A stretch of DNA of 64,000 bases from Bacillus albus. GTDB taxonomy: Bacteria; Bacillota; Bacilli; Bacillales; Bacillaceae_G. The notes beneath the pieces were generated by a model that saw nothing but the letters and a program-made list of their open reading frames with translations, was not told the DNA's origin and searched no databases. A program made the translations under genes and the position numbers. Positions within the stretch are counted from its first letter, which is position 1. Each line of letters begins with the position of its first letter. The stretch spans positions 1-64,000 of the forward strand of contig NZ_MAOE01000096.1 of NCBI RefSeq assembly GCF_001884185.1, in the 5' to 3' direction. This document shows, piece by piece, positions 9,289 to 17,325 of this stretch.

Positions 9289-9320
9289 AGAGCCTTCTAG
9301 ATTACTAGAAGGCTCTTTTT
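9289..9320 (+). terminator. Terminator of the SH3-NlpC/P60 gene
   Basis: AGAGCCTTCTAG / CTAGAAGGCTCT, a 12-bp perfect stem, is followed by a T run. Confidence 0.93.
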
Positions 9321-9623
9321 AATGTGTATAACCTATATCCCCGAAAAAATAATGTATCTATTTTTCTATTTCATACACCATATTCTACAATAATGATCCA
9401 TAACGTTATCATAATGCATATTTTTACATAAAAAACATAACCTATTTCATGTCTATTCATTTTATATGTGTTTTTTTAAGGAATTTTCTTTTTATTTAAA
9501 CTTTTCGTTAGATGTTTGACCTCTGATGTCCATTATGATAAGTTACTTAAGATGTTATATTCGTAAACGTATAGACAACTGGTTTATACACTTTTTTTAC
9601 TATGAGGAAGGAGCATACACTGC
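9321..9623. other. Gene-free stretch upstream of nupC
   Basis: No gene was seen. A possible nupC promoter is TTGACC (9516-9521) with TAAGTT (9539-9544), 17 bases apart. Its -10 is weak. The rest is very AT-rich and shows no obvious structure. Confidence 0.4.
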
Positions 9624-10835
9624 ATGAATCTTTTATGGGGAATTGGCGGCGTGATTGGAGTATTAGCAATCGCTTTCTTACTATCTTCCAACCGCAAAGC
9701 TATTAATTGGCGCACAATTTTAATCGCGCTAGCATTACAAATGTCATTTTCATTTATCGTATTACGATGGGATGCCGGAAAAGCAGGTTTAAAATACGCT
9801 GCAGATGGCGTTCAAGGATTAATTAATTTTTCTTACGAGGGAATTAAGTTCGTTGCTGGGGATTTAGTCAACGCAAAAGGCCCTTGGGGATTTGTATTCT
9901 TTATTCAAGCACTACTTCCAATTGTATTTATTAGTTCATTAGTAGCAATTTTATATCATTTCGGTATTATGCAAAGATTTGTTAGTGTCGTTGGTGGCGC
10001 ATTAAGTAAACTTCTTGGAACTTCTAAAGCTGAAAGTTTAAACTCAGTAACAACTGTATTTTTAGGACAAACTGAAGCTCCAATCTTAATCAAGCCTTAC
10101 TTAGCACGTTTAACAAATAGTGAATTCTTCACTATTATGGTAAGCGGTATGACAGCTGTTGCTGGATCAGTTCTTGTCGGTTATGCAGCAATGGGTATTC
10201 CGTTAGAACACTTATTAGCAGCAGCAATTATGGCGGCTCCATCAAGTCTATTAATTGCGAAACTAATTATGCCTGAGACAGAAAAAGTAGATAATAACGT
10301 TGAGCTTTCTACAGAACGTGAAGACGCAAACGTTATCGATGCAGCGGCACGTGGTGCATCTGAAGGTATGCAACTTGTTATTAACGTAGCAGCAATGTTA
10401 ATGGCTTTCATCGCATTAATCGCTTTATTAAATGGCTTATTAGGATGGGTTGGTTCTTGGTTTGATATTAAACTTAGCCTTGATTTAATCTTCGGTTACT
10501 TACTATCACCATTTGCAATCTTAATCGGGGTTTCTCCTGGTGAAGCTATACAAGCAGCAAGCTTTATCGGTCAAAAACTTGCAATCAACGAATTCGTTGC
10601 ATACGCAAACTTAGGACCACACATGGCAGAGTTCTCTGACAAAACAAATTTAATTTTAACATTTGCAATCTGTGGATTCGCAAACTTCTCTTCTATCGCA
10701 ATTCAGTTAGGTGTAACAGGAACATTAGCTCCTACTCGCCGTAAACAAATTGCACAATTAGGGATTAAAGCAGTTATCGCTGGTACATTAGCGAACTTCT
10801 TAAATGCAGCAGTTGCGGGTATGATGTTCTTATAA
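9624..10835 (+). CDS. nupC: Concentrative nucleoside transporter
   Basis: The 403-residue protein belongs to the CNT family (NupC type). It has about ten hydrophobic segments and the signatures GQTEAPILIKPYL (about 148-160), NVAAMLMAFIALIALLNG and GFANFSSIAIQLG (about 352-364). It imports nucleosides with protons or sodium. Relatives in B. subtilis prefer pyrimidine nucleosides; the preference here is not visible. The start ATG lies 10-12 bases after AAGGAGC, slightly long spacing. Its stop codon TAA is part of the ATAAA target repeat of a bcr1 element. The gene's own terminator therefore lies beyond the insertion. Confidence 0.93.
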   Translation: MNLLWGIGGVIGVLAIAFLLSSNRKAINWRTILIALALQMSFSFIVLRWDAGKAGLKYAADGVQGLINFSYEGIKFVAGDLVNAKGPWGFVFFIQALLPIVFISSLVAILYHFGIMQRFVSVVGGALSKLLGTSKAESLNSVTTVFLGQTEAPILIKPYLARLTNSEFFTIMVSGMTAVAGSVLVGYAAMGIPLEHLLAAAIMAAPSSLLIAKLIMPETEKVDNNVELSTEREDANVIDAAARGASEGMQLVINVAAMLMAFIALIALLNGLLGWVGSWFDIKLSLDLIFGYLLSPFAILIGVSPGEAIQAASFIGQKLAINEFVAYANLGPHMAEFSDKTNLILTFAICGFANFSSIAIQLGVTGTLAPTRRKQIAQLGIKAVIAGTLANFLNAAVAGMMFL

Positions 10836-10987
10836 AGTGAAACTTTAATCAGTGGGGGGTTCTTCATCCCTCACTGATTATTAGTTGAACCAATCGGACT
10901 TTTATGGGCAGTTGATCCCCCACCTAAATTCTTTGCTTTCGCTGAATTTTGAGGTGGGGATCTTACTGCCCATTAAAGTGGGATAAA
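10832..10987 (+). repeat. bcr1 repeat element, complete copy
   Basis: A 156-base element is bounded by ATAAA direct repeats (10832-10836 and 10983-10987), the TTTAT target motif known for bcr1 of the B. cereus group. It folds into two hairpins. One is AATCAGTGGGG/CCTCACTGATT near the left end. The longer one is ATGGGCAGT...ACTGCCCAT enclosing GATCCCC-CACCT/AGGTGGGGATC. It resembles the second copy at 25280-25436 along its full length. It overlaps the nupC stop codon. Confidence 0.85.
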
Positions 10988-10999
10988 ATGATGTAAAGT

Positions 11000-11026
11000 C
11001 TCCTCTTTCTAAAGAGGGGGCTTTTT
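11000..11026 (+). terminator. Terminator beyond the bcr1 copy (likely original nupC terminator)
   Basis: CCTCTTT / AAAGAGG hairpin with flanking pairs, followed by CTTTTTATT. It is only 12 bases past the end of the bcr1 copy. Confidence 0.8.
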
Positions 11027-11107
11027 ATTATGTTATATATATATTTAATACTTTATGCTGAAATATTAAAACATTATGATACAATAATTAGTAAGTCTGT
11101 TTATTTT

Positions 11108-11210
11108 TTCTTGCAAAAGAGGGATACTACTTGTGGTTGCTCTCCAAAATAACCTAGTTATCCGGTCTATTTCTTAATAATTGCGCATACTACAAGTATC
11201 CTTGCATGAA
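11108..11210 (+). other. Structured leader / long imperfect inverted repeat before the GGDEF gene
   Basis: Left segments TTC, TGCAA, GGATAC and TTGT (11108-11134) pair in register with ACAA, GTATCC, TTGCA and GAA (11192-11210), with small bulges. This closes an apical region of about 55 bases. It lies 24 bases before the start codon of the GGDEF gene, so it could be a regulatory leader RNA. It could also be a decayed mobile repeat. I do not recognise it as a known riboswitch. Confidence 0.45.
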
Positions 11211-11233
11211 CTATCTTTAAGGAGGAAAGTTTT

Positions 11234-11989
11234 GTGAAAGATAACTTCTATAAAGTCCTCTCTATGTGGATTTTACAAATTTTATTTTATTTTACAACTG
11301 TACATGTAACACAATATGAGCATGCTCTCATTTTTACAATTATATATGTAATTGTTAATGTACTATTTCTATTATTGCCTGATAAAACTGCATTTGTTTT
11401 CTTTATATTAGGAACCATTATTTCGGTATTCTACCTGTTCTACCAAGCATGGCTTTACTTATGGAGTACATCAGAACAATGGGAATACATTATTACCCAC
11501 TTCCTAATGGCAGCAAACTTCTTCATTGTATATATCTCAACACATTTATTAAAGAAGGTTATTCATGAAAATAAAGAATTAACCGAACGCGTGAGAATAT
11601 TAGAACAATACATTGGCGAATCAAAATTATTAACAAGACAAGAATTTGAAAGACGACAAGCATTATTAATAAATGCAATGAATCGTCGTAATGAAACAGG
11701 CGTTATGATTCACTTCGACTTCACTTCCTTTAGTAAATATACGAAGGAAAGTGTTATGGACCGCGTAGCTTCATTATTAGTTGAAACGATAAGGAATGAC
11801 TTTGACCTTGCTGCTGAATACGATAATAATACGCTCGTTATTTTATTACAAAACACAAATGAAGCCGGTGCTGACATTGTAATGAACCGCCTCAAGCCAA
11901 AAATGGAGCAATGGCTTGCTGCTGAAGCAATCCAAGATATAAAAATTTCACGCGAGCAAATTGGGAACAAAGGACAGACGTTATTATGA
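11234..11989 (+). CDS. Membrane protein with degenerate GGDEF domain (YdaK-like)
   Basis: The 251-residue protein has four or five membrane segments in residues 5-110. A short coiled coil follows (about 110-130), then a C-terminal region with the layout of a GGDEF domain. The signature itself is lost: the expected GGDEFAILL position reads DNNTLVILLQNTN. It should lack diguanylate cyclase activity but might still bind c-di-GMP, as B. subtilis YdaK does. GTG 11234 is chosen because AAGGAGGAAA precedes it. Its TGA overlaps the ATG of the glycosyltransferase (ATGA), so the two are translationally coupled. The c-di-GMP receptor role is inferred. Confidence 0.75.
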   Translation: MKDNFYKVLSMWILQILFYFTTVHVTQYEHALIFTIIYVIVNVLFLLLPDKTAFVFFILGTIISVFYLFYQAWLYLWSTSEQWEYIITHFLMAANFFIVYISTHLLKKVIHENKELTERVRILEQYIGESKLLTRQEFERRQALLINAMNRRNETGVMIHFDFTSFSKYTKESVMDRVASLLVETIRNDFDLAAEYDNNTLVILLQNTNEAGADIVMNRLKPKMEQWLAAEAIQDIKISREQIGNKGQTLL

Positions 11990-13287
11990 TGACACTCGTT
12001 ATTCTGCTTTTATTCCTTCTATTTTGTGTACTCGTGTTTTGGATTAGCATCACATTTTCGATTAAGTATATACTTATTTTTACTGCCTTTCTATTCTCTG
12101 GCTTACTCGTTTACTATTCATTCTTAACACTCGCAGGTTTAGTTCACCGAAATAGTAAACGAAAAGATCGTAAGCTAGAACATTATCCAAGCGTCGACAT
12201 TTTAATACCTGCCCACAATGAAGGGGTCGTTATTAAAGATACTTTAGAGGCGATGGCGAAGATTGAATATCCAGGTAAACTAACTGTTTATTTATTAAAC
12301 GATAACTCACAAGATGAAACACCTGAAATTGGTGACGATTTTGACAAAGCTTATGCTCACATTCGTCACATTCGTGTTCCGCCTGGTGAACCAAAAGGGA
12401 AATCTCGTGTATTAAACTATGGTCTTAGTATTTCAGATGGTGAATACTTCTGTGTGTATGATGCAGATAACCAGCCTGAACCACATGCACTGCGAATGCT
12501 TGTAGAACACGCTGAAACAACCGAGGATGCTGTTGGAGCTGTTGGTCACGTTCGTACTGTAAACGAAAACAGAAACTGGCTAACACGAATGATTTCGTTG
12601 GAATTTCAAATCTTCCAGCTCCTTATGCAATCCGGACGCTGGTTACTCTTCCAAACAGGTTCACTAACAGGAACAAATATGCTTCTTCGTCGTTCTGCAT
12701 TAGAAGAGCTTGGCGGCTATGACCCTTATGCAATTGCAGAAGACGCTGAATTAACATTACGAATTACACAAAAGGGCTATCTCTTACCAATCGTGCCAGA
12801 ATCGATTACATGGGAACAAGAACCTGAGCATTTAAAAATCCTTATTAAGCAACGTACACGTTGGCTCCAAGGGAACTTGTACATTTTAGAAAAAATGTTT
12901 TCTTCATTAAGTTTCTTTAAAGGAAAACTTCTCGTCCATTCCTTACAACAAGTTTTAGTGTATGTTGTATTTTGGTTATTCTTAATCATTTCGAACGTTT
13001 GGTTTGTAATTGGGTTACTTGGGATATTCCAAATTCAATATAGCATTCCGCTACTATTTATGTGGTATGTCGCATATATTACATATGTTTCTCAATTATT
13101 TAGTGCCCAGAGTGTGGAACGAACCTTTACACCAACTAATATTTTCATTAGTGTAATCATGTACTTTACGTACGCACAGCTCTTTACGTACTTATTCATT
13201 CGTAGCTTAATTTTATACTTACGTGCAAAGAGCAAGAAACAAGTCATTGGCTGGGATAAAACAGTTCGATTCAAAAAAGACAAATAA
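11986..13287 (+). CDS. Processive family 2 glycosyltransferase (YdaM/BcsA-like)
   Basis: The 433-residue membrane enzyme has two N-terminal membrane segments (about 2-48) and a cytosolic GT2 domain (about 70-300). Three or four C-terminal segments follow (about 310-415). Motifs of hyaluronan/cellulose-synthase-like enzymes are complete: VDILIPAHNEG, NDNSQD, DADN (the DxD), GTNMLLRRSAL, AEDAELTLR (catalytic Asp) and QRTRWLQG (the Q/RxxRW motif). It should polymerise a sugar from a UDP donor and extrude the chain. It is paired with a degenerate GGDEF gene, which suggests c-di-GMP-controlled exopolysaccharide as in B. subtilis ydaJKLMN. No ydaL or ydaN homologue follows. Confidence 0.85.
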   Translation: MMTLVILLLFLLFCVLVFWISITFSIKYILIFTAFLFSGLLVYYSFLTLAGLVHRNSKRKDRKLEHYPSVDILIPAHNEGVVIKDTLEAMAKIEYPGKLTVYLLNDNSQDETPEIGDDFDKAYAHIRHIRVPPGEPKGKSRVLNYGLSISDGEYFCVYDADNQPEPHALRMLVEHAETTEDAVGAVGHVRTVNENRNWLTRMISLEFQIFQLLMQSGRWLLFQTGSLTGTNMLLRRSALEELGGYDPYAIAEDAELTLRITQKGYLLPIVPESITWEQEPEHLKILIKQRTRWLQGNLYILEKMFSSLSFFKGKLLVHSLQQVLVYVVFWLFLIISNVWFVIGLLGIFQIQYSIPLLFMWYVAYITYVSQLFSAQSVERTFTPTNIFISVIMYFTYAQLFTYLFIRSLILYLRAKSKKQVIGWDKTVRFKKDK

Positions 13288-13290
13288 AAA

Positions 13291-13326
13291 TAAGCACAGA
13301 GCGCCGTATGCTCTGTGCTTATTTAT
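13291..13326 (+). terminator. Terminator of the GGDEF-glycosyltransferase operon
   Basis: TAAGCACAGAGC / GCTCTGTGCTTA form a 12-bp stem with a 7-base loop, followed by TTTATT. Confidence 0.85.
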
Positions 13327-13430
13327 TGCCGTATAAATTATATATCAGACAATACCCCTTAGCTGAAAGTAATTTCACGTCCATCCCCCAACGAACGATC
13401 GACCTTCATTTATATACGAAAAAGTGATTG

Positions 13431-13565
13431 CTATTTTTGTAGAACCAATTGCTTCTCTTGCTGTTCTTTGCGCGTTTCAGTCTTAGGTTCCGTGCTTTCT
13501 TGGACACTACGATGTGCCACACGTTTCAAACAAATATGCTTCCACTTTCTTTCGTAACGTTTCAT
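13431..13565 (-). CDS. Possible small charged protein, 44 residues
   Basis: An ATG-initiated frame encodes MKRYERKWKHICLKRVAHRS followed by a Glu/Lys/Gln-rich tail ending KQLVLQK. AAGGGGG lies 11 bases upstream, a little far. It is the only plausible coding sequence in the 560 bases between the operon terminator at 13326 and the BCCT transporter. I recognise no domain. It could be a lineage-specific peptide or chance. The remaining bases, 13566-13808, are AT-rich without visible structure. Confidence 0.4.
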   Translation of the reverse strand: MKRYERKWKHICLKRVAHRSVQESTEPKTETRKEQQEKQLVLQK

Positions 13566-13808
13566 TATTCTTGATGTCCCCCTTGAATGCGCTTTAAAAC
13601 TATTTGAAATCGCTTACAGGAAATAATATAGCACATATACATAAACGTGACAACACATTTCCGACAATTTTTTGTCAAAAATACAAATAGAATTCGAAAG
13701 ATATCGAACATTGTCGAAATGTATCGATTTTTCTTCATATAAAAGGCATACTACTTATATAGTAAAGTATTTTATTTCCCTGACTTGCAATTAAAATTCT
13801 TTCTATAT

Positions 13809-13840
13809 AAAAAAGAGCTGATACATAATCAGCTCTTTTT
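13809..13840 (-). terminator. Terminator of the BCCT transporter gene
   Basis: AAAAGAGCTGAT / ATCAGCTCTTTT with loop ACATA lies just downstream of the stop codon. A T run follows on the minus strand. Confidence 0.88.
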
Positions 13841-13847
13841 CCTTCTA

Positions 13848-15365
13848 TTATTTATGACGCTTCATACGCCCTTCTTTTTGTAACTCTTTAAACAATGCTG
13901 CCATCATAAAGAAAATAACGAAGACGAATGGGAATGCTGCAATGATAGCTGCCGTTTGCAGTGCTTCTAATCCACCTACATATAATAAGATAGAAGCTAA
14001 CGCTGCTAAAACGATACCCCAAATCATTTTAATACGGTTTGGCGGATTTAAACTACCATGTGTCGTTAACATTCCTAAAACGAATGTCGCAGAATCTGCA
14101 GATGTAATAAAGAATGTAGAAATAAGAAGAATAGCTAGAACAGATAAAGCCGATCCAAAGCTTCCCATCTGATCAAACATAGCGAATAATCCTACTTCTG
14201 TTCCCATCTCTTTAATTTTTTCAAAGATATGTGCATCACCAAACAGTTCCATATGAATACCAGTCCCGCCGAAAACAGAGAACCAAAGCGCACCAATTAC
14301 GGTCGGTACAAGTAACACACCGATAACAAACTCACGAATAGTACGTCCTCTTGAAACACGAGCAATAAATGTACCTACGAACGGTGACCATGCGATCCAC
14401 CATGCCCAATAGAAAATTGTCCACGATTGAATCCATTGATTTCCACCTTCATCTAATGGACTTAAACGGAAACTCATGCTTGGCAATTCCTGAATATAAG
14501 AACCGATTGTCGAAGTGAAGTAATTCATAATAAAGTTTGTTGGACCCGCAAATAATACAATGATCATAAGTGCAAATGCAAAAATAATGTTCGTATTACT
14601 TAAATATTTAATTCCTTTATCAAGACCTGTTTGCGCGGATAACATAAATAACACTGTTACGATTGCAATAATAACTAACTGCGTCGGTAATGAATTCGGG
14701 ATAGATGTTAAATAACTAACACCACCTGCAATTTGTTTTGCACCAAGACCTAATGACGTCGCCACGCCAAATACAGTCGCAAAAACAGCTAACACATCAA
14801 ATGAATGAGCAATACGCCCATGTTCCCCGCCCTTAAATAACGGACCTACTGTCGCACTAATCGTACTCGCTTTTCCTTTTCTAAAAGTAAAGTAAGCAAT
14901 ACATAGCGCTACAAATGCATATAGTCCCCACGGATGTAATCCCCAATGGAAAAATGAAAAGCGGAGTGCAAGACGTGCACTTTCCTCAGTTGCACCTTCT
15001 CCAAACGGAGGTGCGTATAAATGGTTTAATGGTTCGGCAACGCCCCAGAAAACTAAACCGATACCCATACCAGCACTAAATAACATAGCAAACCATGTCA
15101 TATAACTATAATCAGGCTCGTCATCATCTTTACCTAAACGAATAGAACCGTATTTCGAAACAATTAAAAAGATAGACACACCTAAAATAATAGAAACAGA
15201 AATAATATAGAACCATCCAAACTTACTAACTAACGCAGTTTGAATTGCGGTTGTTACATTTCCTAAGCTACCTTTTCCGATAATAGATTCGGGAATAATC
15301 CCCCAAATTGTAAATGCAATACATAATGTTAATGAAACGATGAATGTTTTTGTCAGTTTCCTCAT
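13848..15365 (-). CDS. BCCT family transporter, probably glycine betaine
   Basis: The 505-residue protein has about twelve membrane segments. It carries the betaine/choline/carnitine signatures GMGIGLVFWGVAEPLNH (about 105-121), the tryptophan-rich WAWWIAWSPFVGTFIARVSR and the aromatic FFHWGLHPWG. It is a secondary sodium-coupled uptake system for compatible solutes, OpuD-like by size and motifs; carnitine or choline cannot be excluded. I start it at ATG 15365 because AAGGGGGATTTG directly precedes it. A frame extending 13 codons upstream has no ribosome binding site. It is a single-gene unit with a terminator. A 6-bp hairpin TCCGAT/ATCGGA lies in its leader. Confidence 0.88.
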   Translation of the reverse strand: MRKLTKTFIVSLTLCIAFTIWGIIPESIIGKGSLGNVTTAIQTALVSKFGWFYIISVSIILGVSIFLIVSKYGSIRLGKDDDEPDYSYMTWFAMLFSAGMGIGLVFWGVAEPLNHLYAPPFGEGATEESARLALRFSFFHWGLHPWGLYAFVALCIAYFTFRKGKASTISATVGPLFKGGEHGRIAHSFDVLAVFATVFGVATSLGLGAKQIAGGVSYLTSIPNSLPTQLVIIAIVTVLFMLSAQTGLDKGIKYLSNTNIIFAFALMIIVLFAGPTNFIMNYFTSTIGSYIQELPSMSFRLSPLDEGGNQWIQSWTIFYWAWWIAWSPFVGTFIARVSRGRTIREFVIGVLLVPTVIGALWFSVFGGTGIHMELFGDAHIFEKIKEMGTEVGLFAMFDQMGSFGSALSVLAILLISTFFITSADSATFVLGMLTTHGSLNPPNRIKMIWGIVLAALASILLYVGGLEALQTAAIIAAFPFVFVIFFMMAALFKELQKEGRMKRHK

Positions 15366-16029
15366 CAAATCCCCCTTCGTAGGTTTCACTTTTGTAAATA
15401 ACATAAATTCCGATATGTAAAATCGGATAGAAAACTATAATTTTACGGTGATTTTCTTACTTTCACCTTCACCAACTAGAATTCTTATGGACAGCCTTAC
15501 CTTCCGTATAACCTTTTCACTCTGCAAGAGCTATAAGATCGAAATACTGCTGTCAAATTGTGCGAGAAAAATGCGGATGGGAATGTGTTTTCCCAAAAAA
15601 GGATGTGTTACAGATTTAAAAAAGGGCATTTTTCTTCCTTGCAACCCTTTCTTTTTGTAACAATTATGCGGTTTTTTTGCTAGTATATAGCACGTGTTTA
15701 TAGTTTCACAAACGAAATGTTTATGTTTATATAACTATATTACCCATAAAACGGTAAAATACTCAAGGAATGTAACTGTTTAGTAAACGTTTTGTAACAC
15801 TCCTGTAATATTTTTATTTACGCCGAAAACAATATGTTGTATTAAATATTTTGAATATAAGTAGAAACCTACTAATCATATAGAATGAAAAACGTTTTCC
15901 TATATTTTTTGTTATATTACAGGATGTTAACGACTTATTACGAATGGTTTGTAATTGTGTGTTTTCCCGAAATCCGAAAAAATCTGTTGCTATAATGAGG
16001 ACACGAAAACAAACGCAATGGAGGCTATC
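15366..16029. other. Gene-free stretch between the BCCT gene and entA
   Basis: There is no credible gene in 660 bases; a 70-codon frame at 15448-15660 has no ribosome binding site and looks random. The entA promoter is probably the extended -10 TGCTATAAT at 15988-15996 (TG-N-TATAAT), about 30 bases before the start codon. No strong -35 is seen. The long AT-rich region upstream may hold further regulatory sites that I could not identify. Confidence 0.45.
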
Positions 16030-16902
16030 ATGAAAAAATTAATTGGAATAGCAACAGCAGCAGTTTTTGGTCTTGGGATTTTCACATCATCTGCTAATGC
16101 AGAAACTGTTGTAACAACAGACGTACTAAATGTACGCGAAAACCCTACTACTGAATCAAAAGTTGTCGGTAAATTACTAAACGGTAATAAAATAGATGTA
16201 CAAAATACAGAAAACGGATGGTCAAAAATCACTTTAGATGGTAAAGACGCATTCGTAAGTGCAGAGTTCACAAAAAGCATCTACTACGTAACAGCTAACG
16301 TATTAAACGTACGTGCTGAAGCGAACACAAACTCAGAAATCCTTGGGACGCTTAAGAAAGACGATATGATCGAAACGACGAACCAAGTACAAAATGAGTG
16401 GTTACAATTTGAATATAACGGGAAAACAGCTTATGTTCACGTTCCTTTCTTAACAGGTACAACACCTGTTATTGAGAAACAAGAACAACCTGCTCCTGCT
16501 AAAACTGTAGCACCAGCTAAAGCACCTGCAGCACAAGCAAAACCAGCTGCTAAGCCTGCTGTGAAAGCTGCTAACACTAGCGCACCTTCTGGTGGTCGTG
16601 AGTTAACAGTTGTAGCTACAGCATATACAGCTCATCCGAGCGAAAACGGTGGCACATACGGTGGCCGTGTATTAACTGCAATGGGTCATGACTTAACAGC
16701 GAACCCAAACATGAAAATGATTGCTGTTGACCCGAAAGTAATCCCATTAGGATCTAAAGTATGGGTTGAAGGTTACGGAGAAGCTATCGCTGGAGATACT
16801 GGCGGTGCAATTAAAGGTAACCGTATCGACATCCTACTTGGATCAGATAGCGCTGCTCAAAAATGGGGACGCAAAACTGTTAAAGTGAAAATTTTAAAAT
16901 AA
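16030..16902 (+). CDS. entA: Secreted SH3b-3D domain protein, EntA type
   Basis: The 290-residue preprotein has a signal peptide (about 1-24, cleavage after SANA). Two SH3b repeats (about 27-82 and 88-142) and an Ala/Pro/Lys-rich linker (about 150-192) follow. A C-terminal 3D domain (about 195-290) shows ATAYTAHPSENGG, AVDPKVIPLG and GDTGGAIKGNRID with the conserved aspartates. The 3D fold resembles MltA/resuscitation-factor lytic enzymes, so a peptidoglycan-binding or hydrolytic role outside the cell is likely. Despite the name enterotoxin A, toxicity is not implied by the sequence. ATG 16030 follows TGGAGGC. It is a single gene with a strong terminator. Confidence 0.85.
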   Translation: MKKLIGIATAAVFGLGIFTSSANAETVVTTDVLNVRENPTTESKVVGKLLNGNKIDVQNTENGWSKITLDGKDAFVSAEFTKSIYYVTANVLNVRAEANTNSEILGTLKKDDMIETTNQVQNEWLQFEYNGKTAYVHVPFLTGTTPVIEKQEQPAPAKTVAPAKAPAAQAKPAAKPAVKAANTSAPSGGRELTVVATAYTAHPSENGGTYGGRVLTAMGHDLTANPNMKMIAVDPKVIPLGSKVWVEGYGEAIAGDTGGAIKGNRIDILLGSDSAAQKWGRKTVKVKILK

Positions 16903-16917
16903 CCAATGACTGCTAAG

Positions 16918-16955
16918 GCCAGTTCTCTTTGTTGAGAGCTGGCTTTTATTTTTTT
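16918..16955 (+). terminator. entA terminator
   Basis: GCCAGTTCTC / GAGAGCTGGC with a 6-base loop, followed by TTTTATTTTTTT. Confidence 0.92.
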
Positions 16956-16981
16956 ATAATGACTATAAGGAGGTTATGTCC

Positions 16982-17284
16982 ATGAATGTACAAGCAAAGG
17001 TAGACTGGATCGGTACACCAAAACCGTATATATATAAAGATGAAGTAACATACGCTGCTACTTCCATTGACTTTTCACTTGCTGGCGATGACAATCGATA
17101 TAAATTAATTGTGCTCAGTTCTAAAGAAAATACACATTACAAACTTGTCCAATATGGAATTAAACCCGGCTCACAAAAGCCATTTCCTATCGACATTCCA
17201 TTTGAACAAAACATGTTACCCATTATAGAACAAATATTACATGATCCATATGTGCAAGCGATATTAAAGGAAACGCGCTCCTAA
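16982..17284 (+). CDS. Small protein of unknown function
   Basis: The protein has 100 residues with no signal peptide or membrane segment. It begins MNVQAKVDWIG and ends PYVQAILKETRS. I recognise no named domain. The mix of short beta-like stretches and a C-terminal helix suggests a compact cytosolic protein. I start it at 16982 because AAGGAGG ends eight bases before this ATG; the ATG at 16976 is too close to the Shine-Dalgarno. It has a bidirectional terminator downstream and is convergent with the zinc-ribbon operon. Confidence 0.75.
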   Translation: MNVQAKVDWIGTPKPYIYKDEVTYAATSIDFSLAGDDNRYKLIVLSSKENTHYKLVQYGIKPGSQKPFPIDIPFEQNMLPIIEQILHDPYVQAILKETRS

Positions 17285-17287
17285 TCG

Positions 17288-17325
17288 AAAAAAGACTATC
17301 TCAATTATATGAGATAGTCTTTTTA
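17288..17325. terminator. Bidirectional terminator
   Basis: AAAAAAGACTATCTCA / TGAGATAGTCTTTTT with loop ATTATA. It serves both the 100-residue protein gene and the convergent zinc-ribbon operon, whose last stop codon it adjoins. Confidence 0.92.

Noticed and set aside
9541-9580. cre-like CGTAAACGTATAGA upstream of nupC
   Set aside because: Three mismatches to the CcpA consensus in key positions, so there is not enough support.
15448-15660. 70-codon open frame upstream of entA
   Set aside because: It has no ribosome binding site and a residue mix unlike a folded protein. It lies in AT-rich intergenic DNA.
15405-16029. c-di-AMP (ydaO) riboswitch before entA or the SH3-NlpC/P60 gene
   Set aside because: Such genes often carry one, so I looked for the conserved GGGGTGAAT-type block and its partners. 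They are missing in both leaders.
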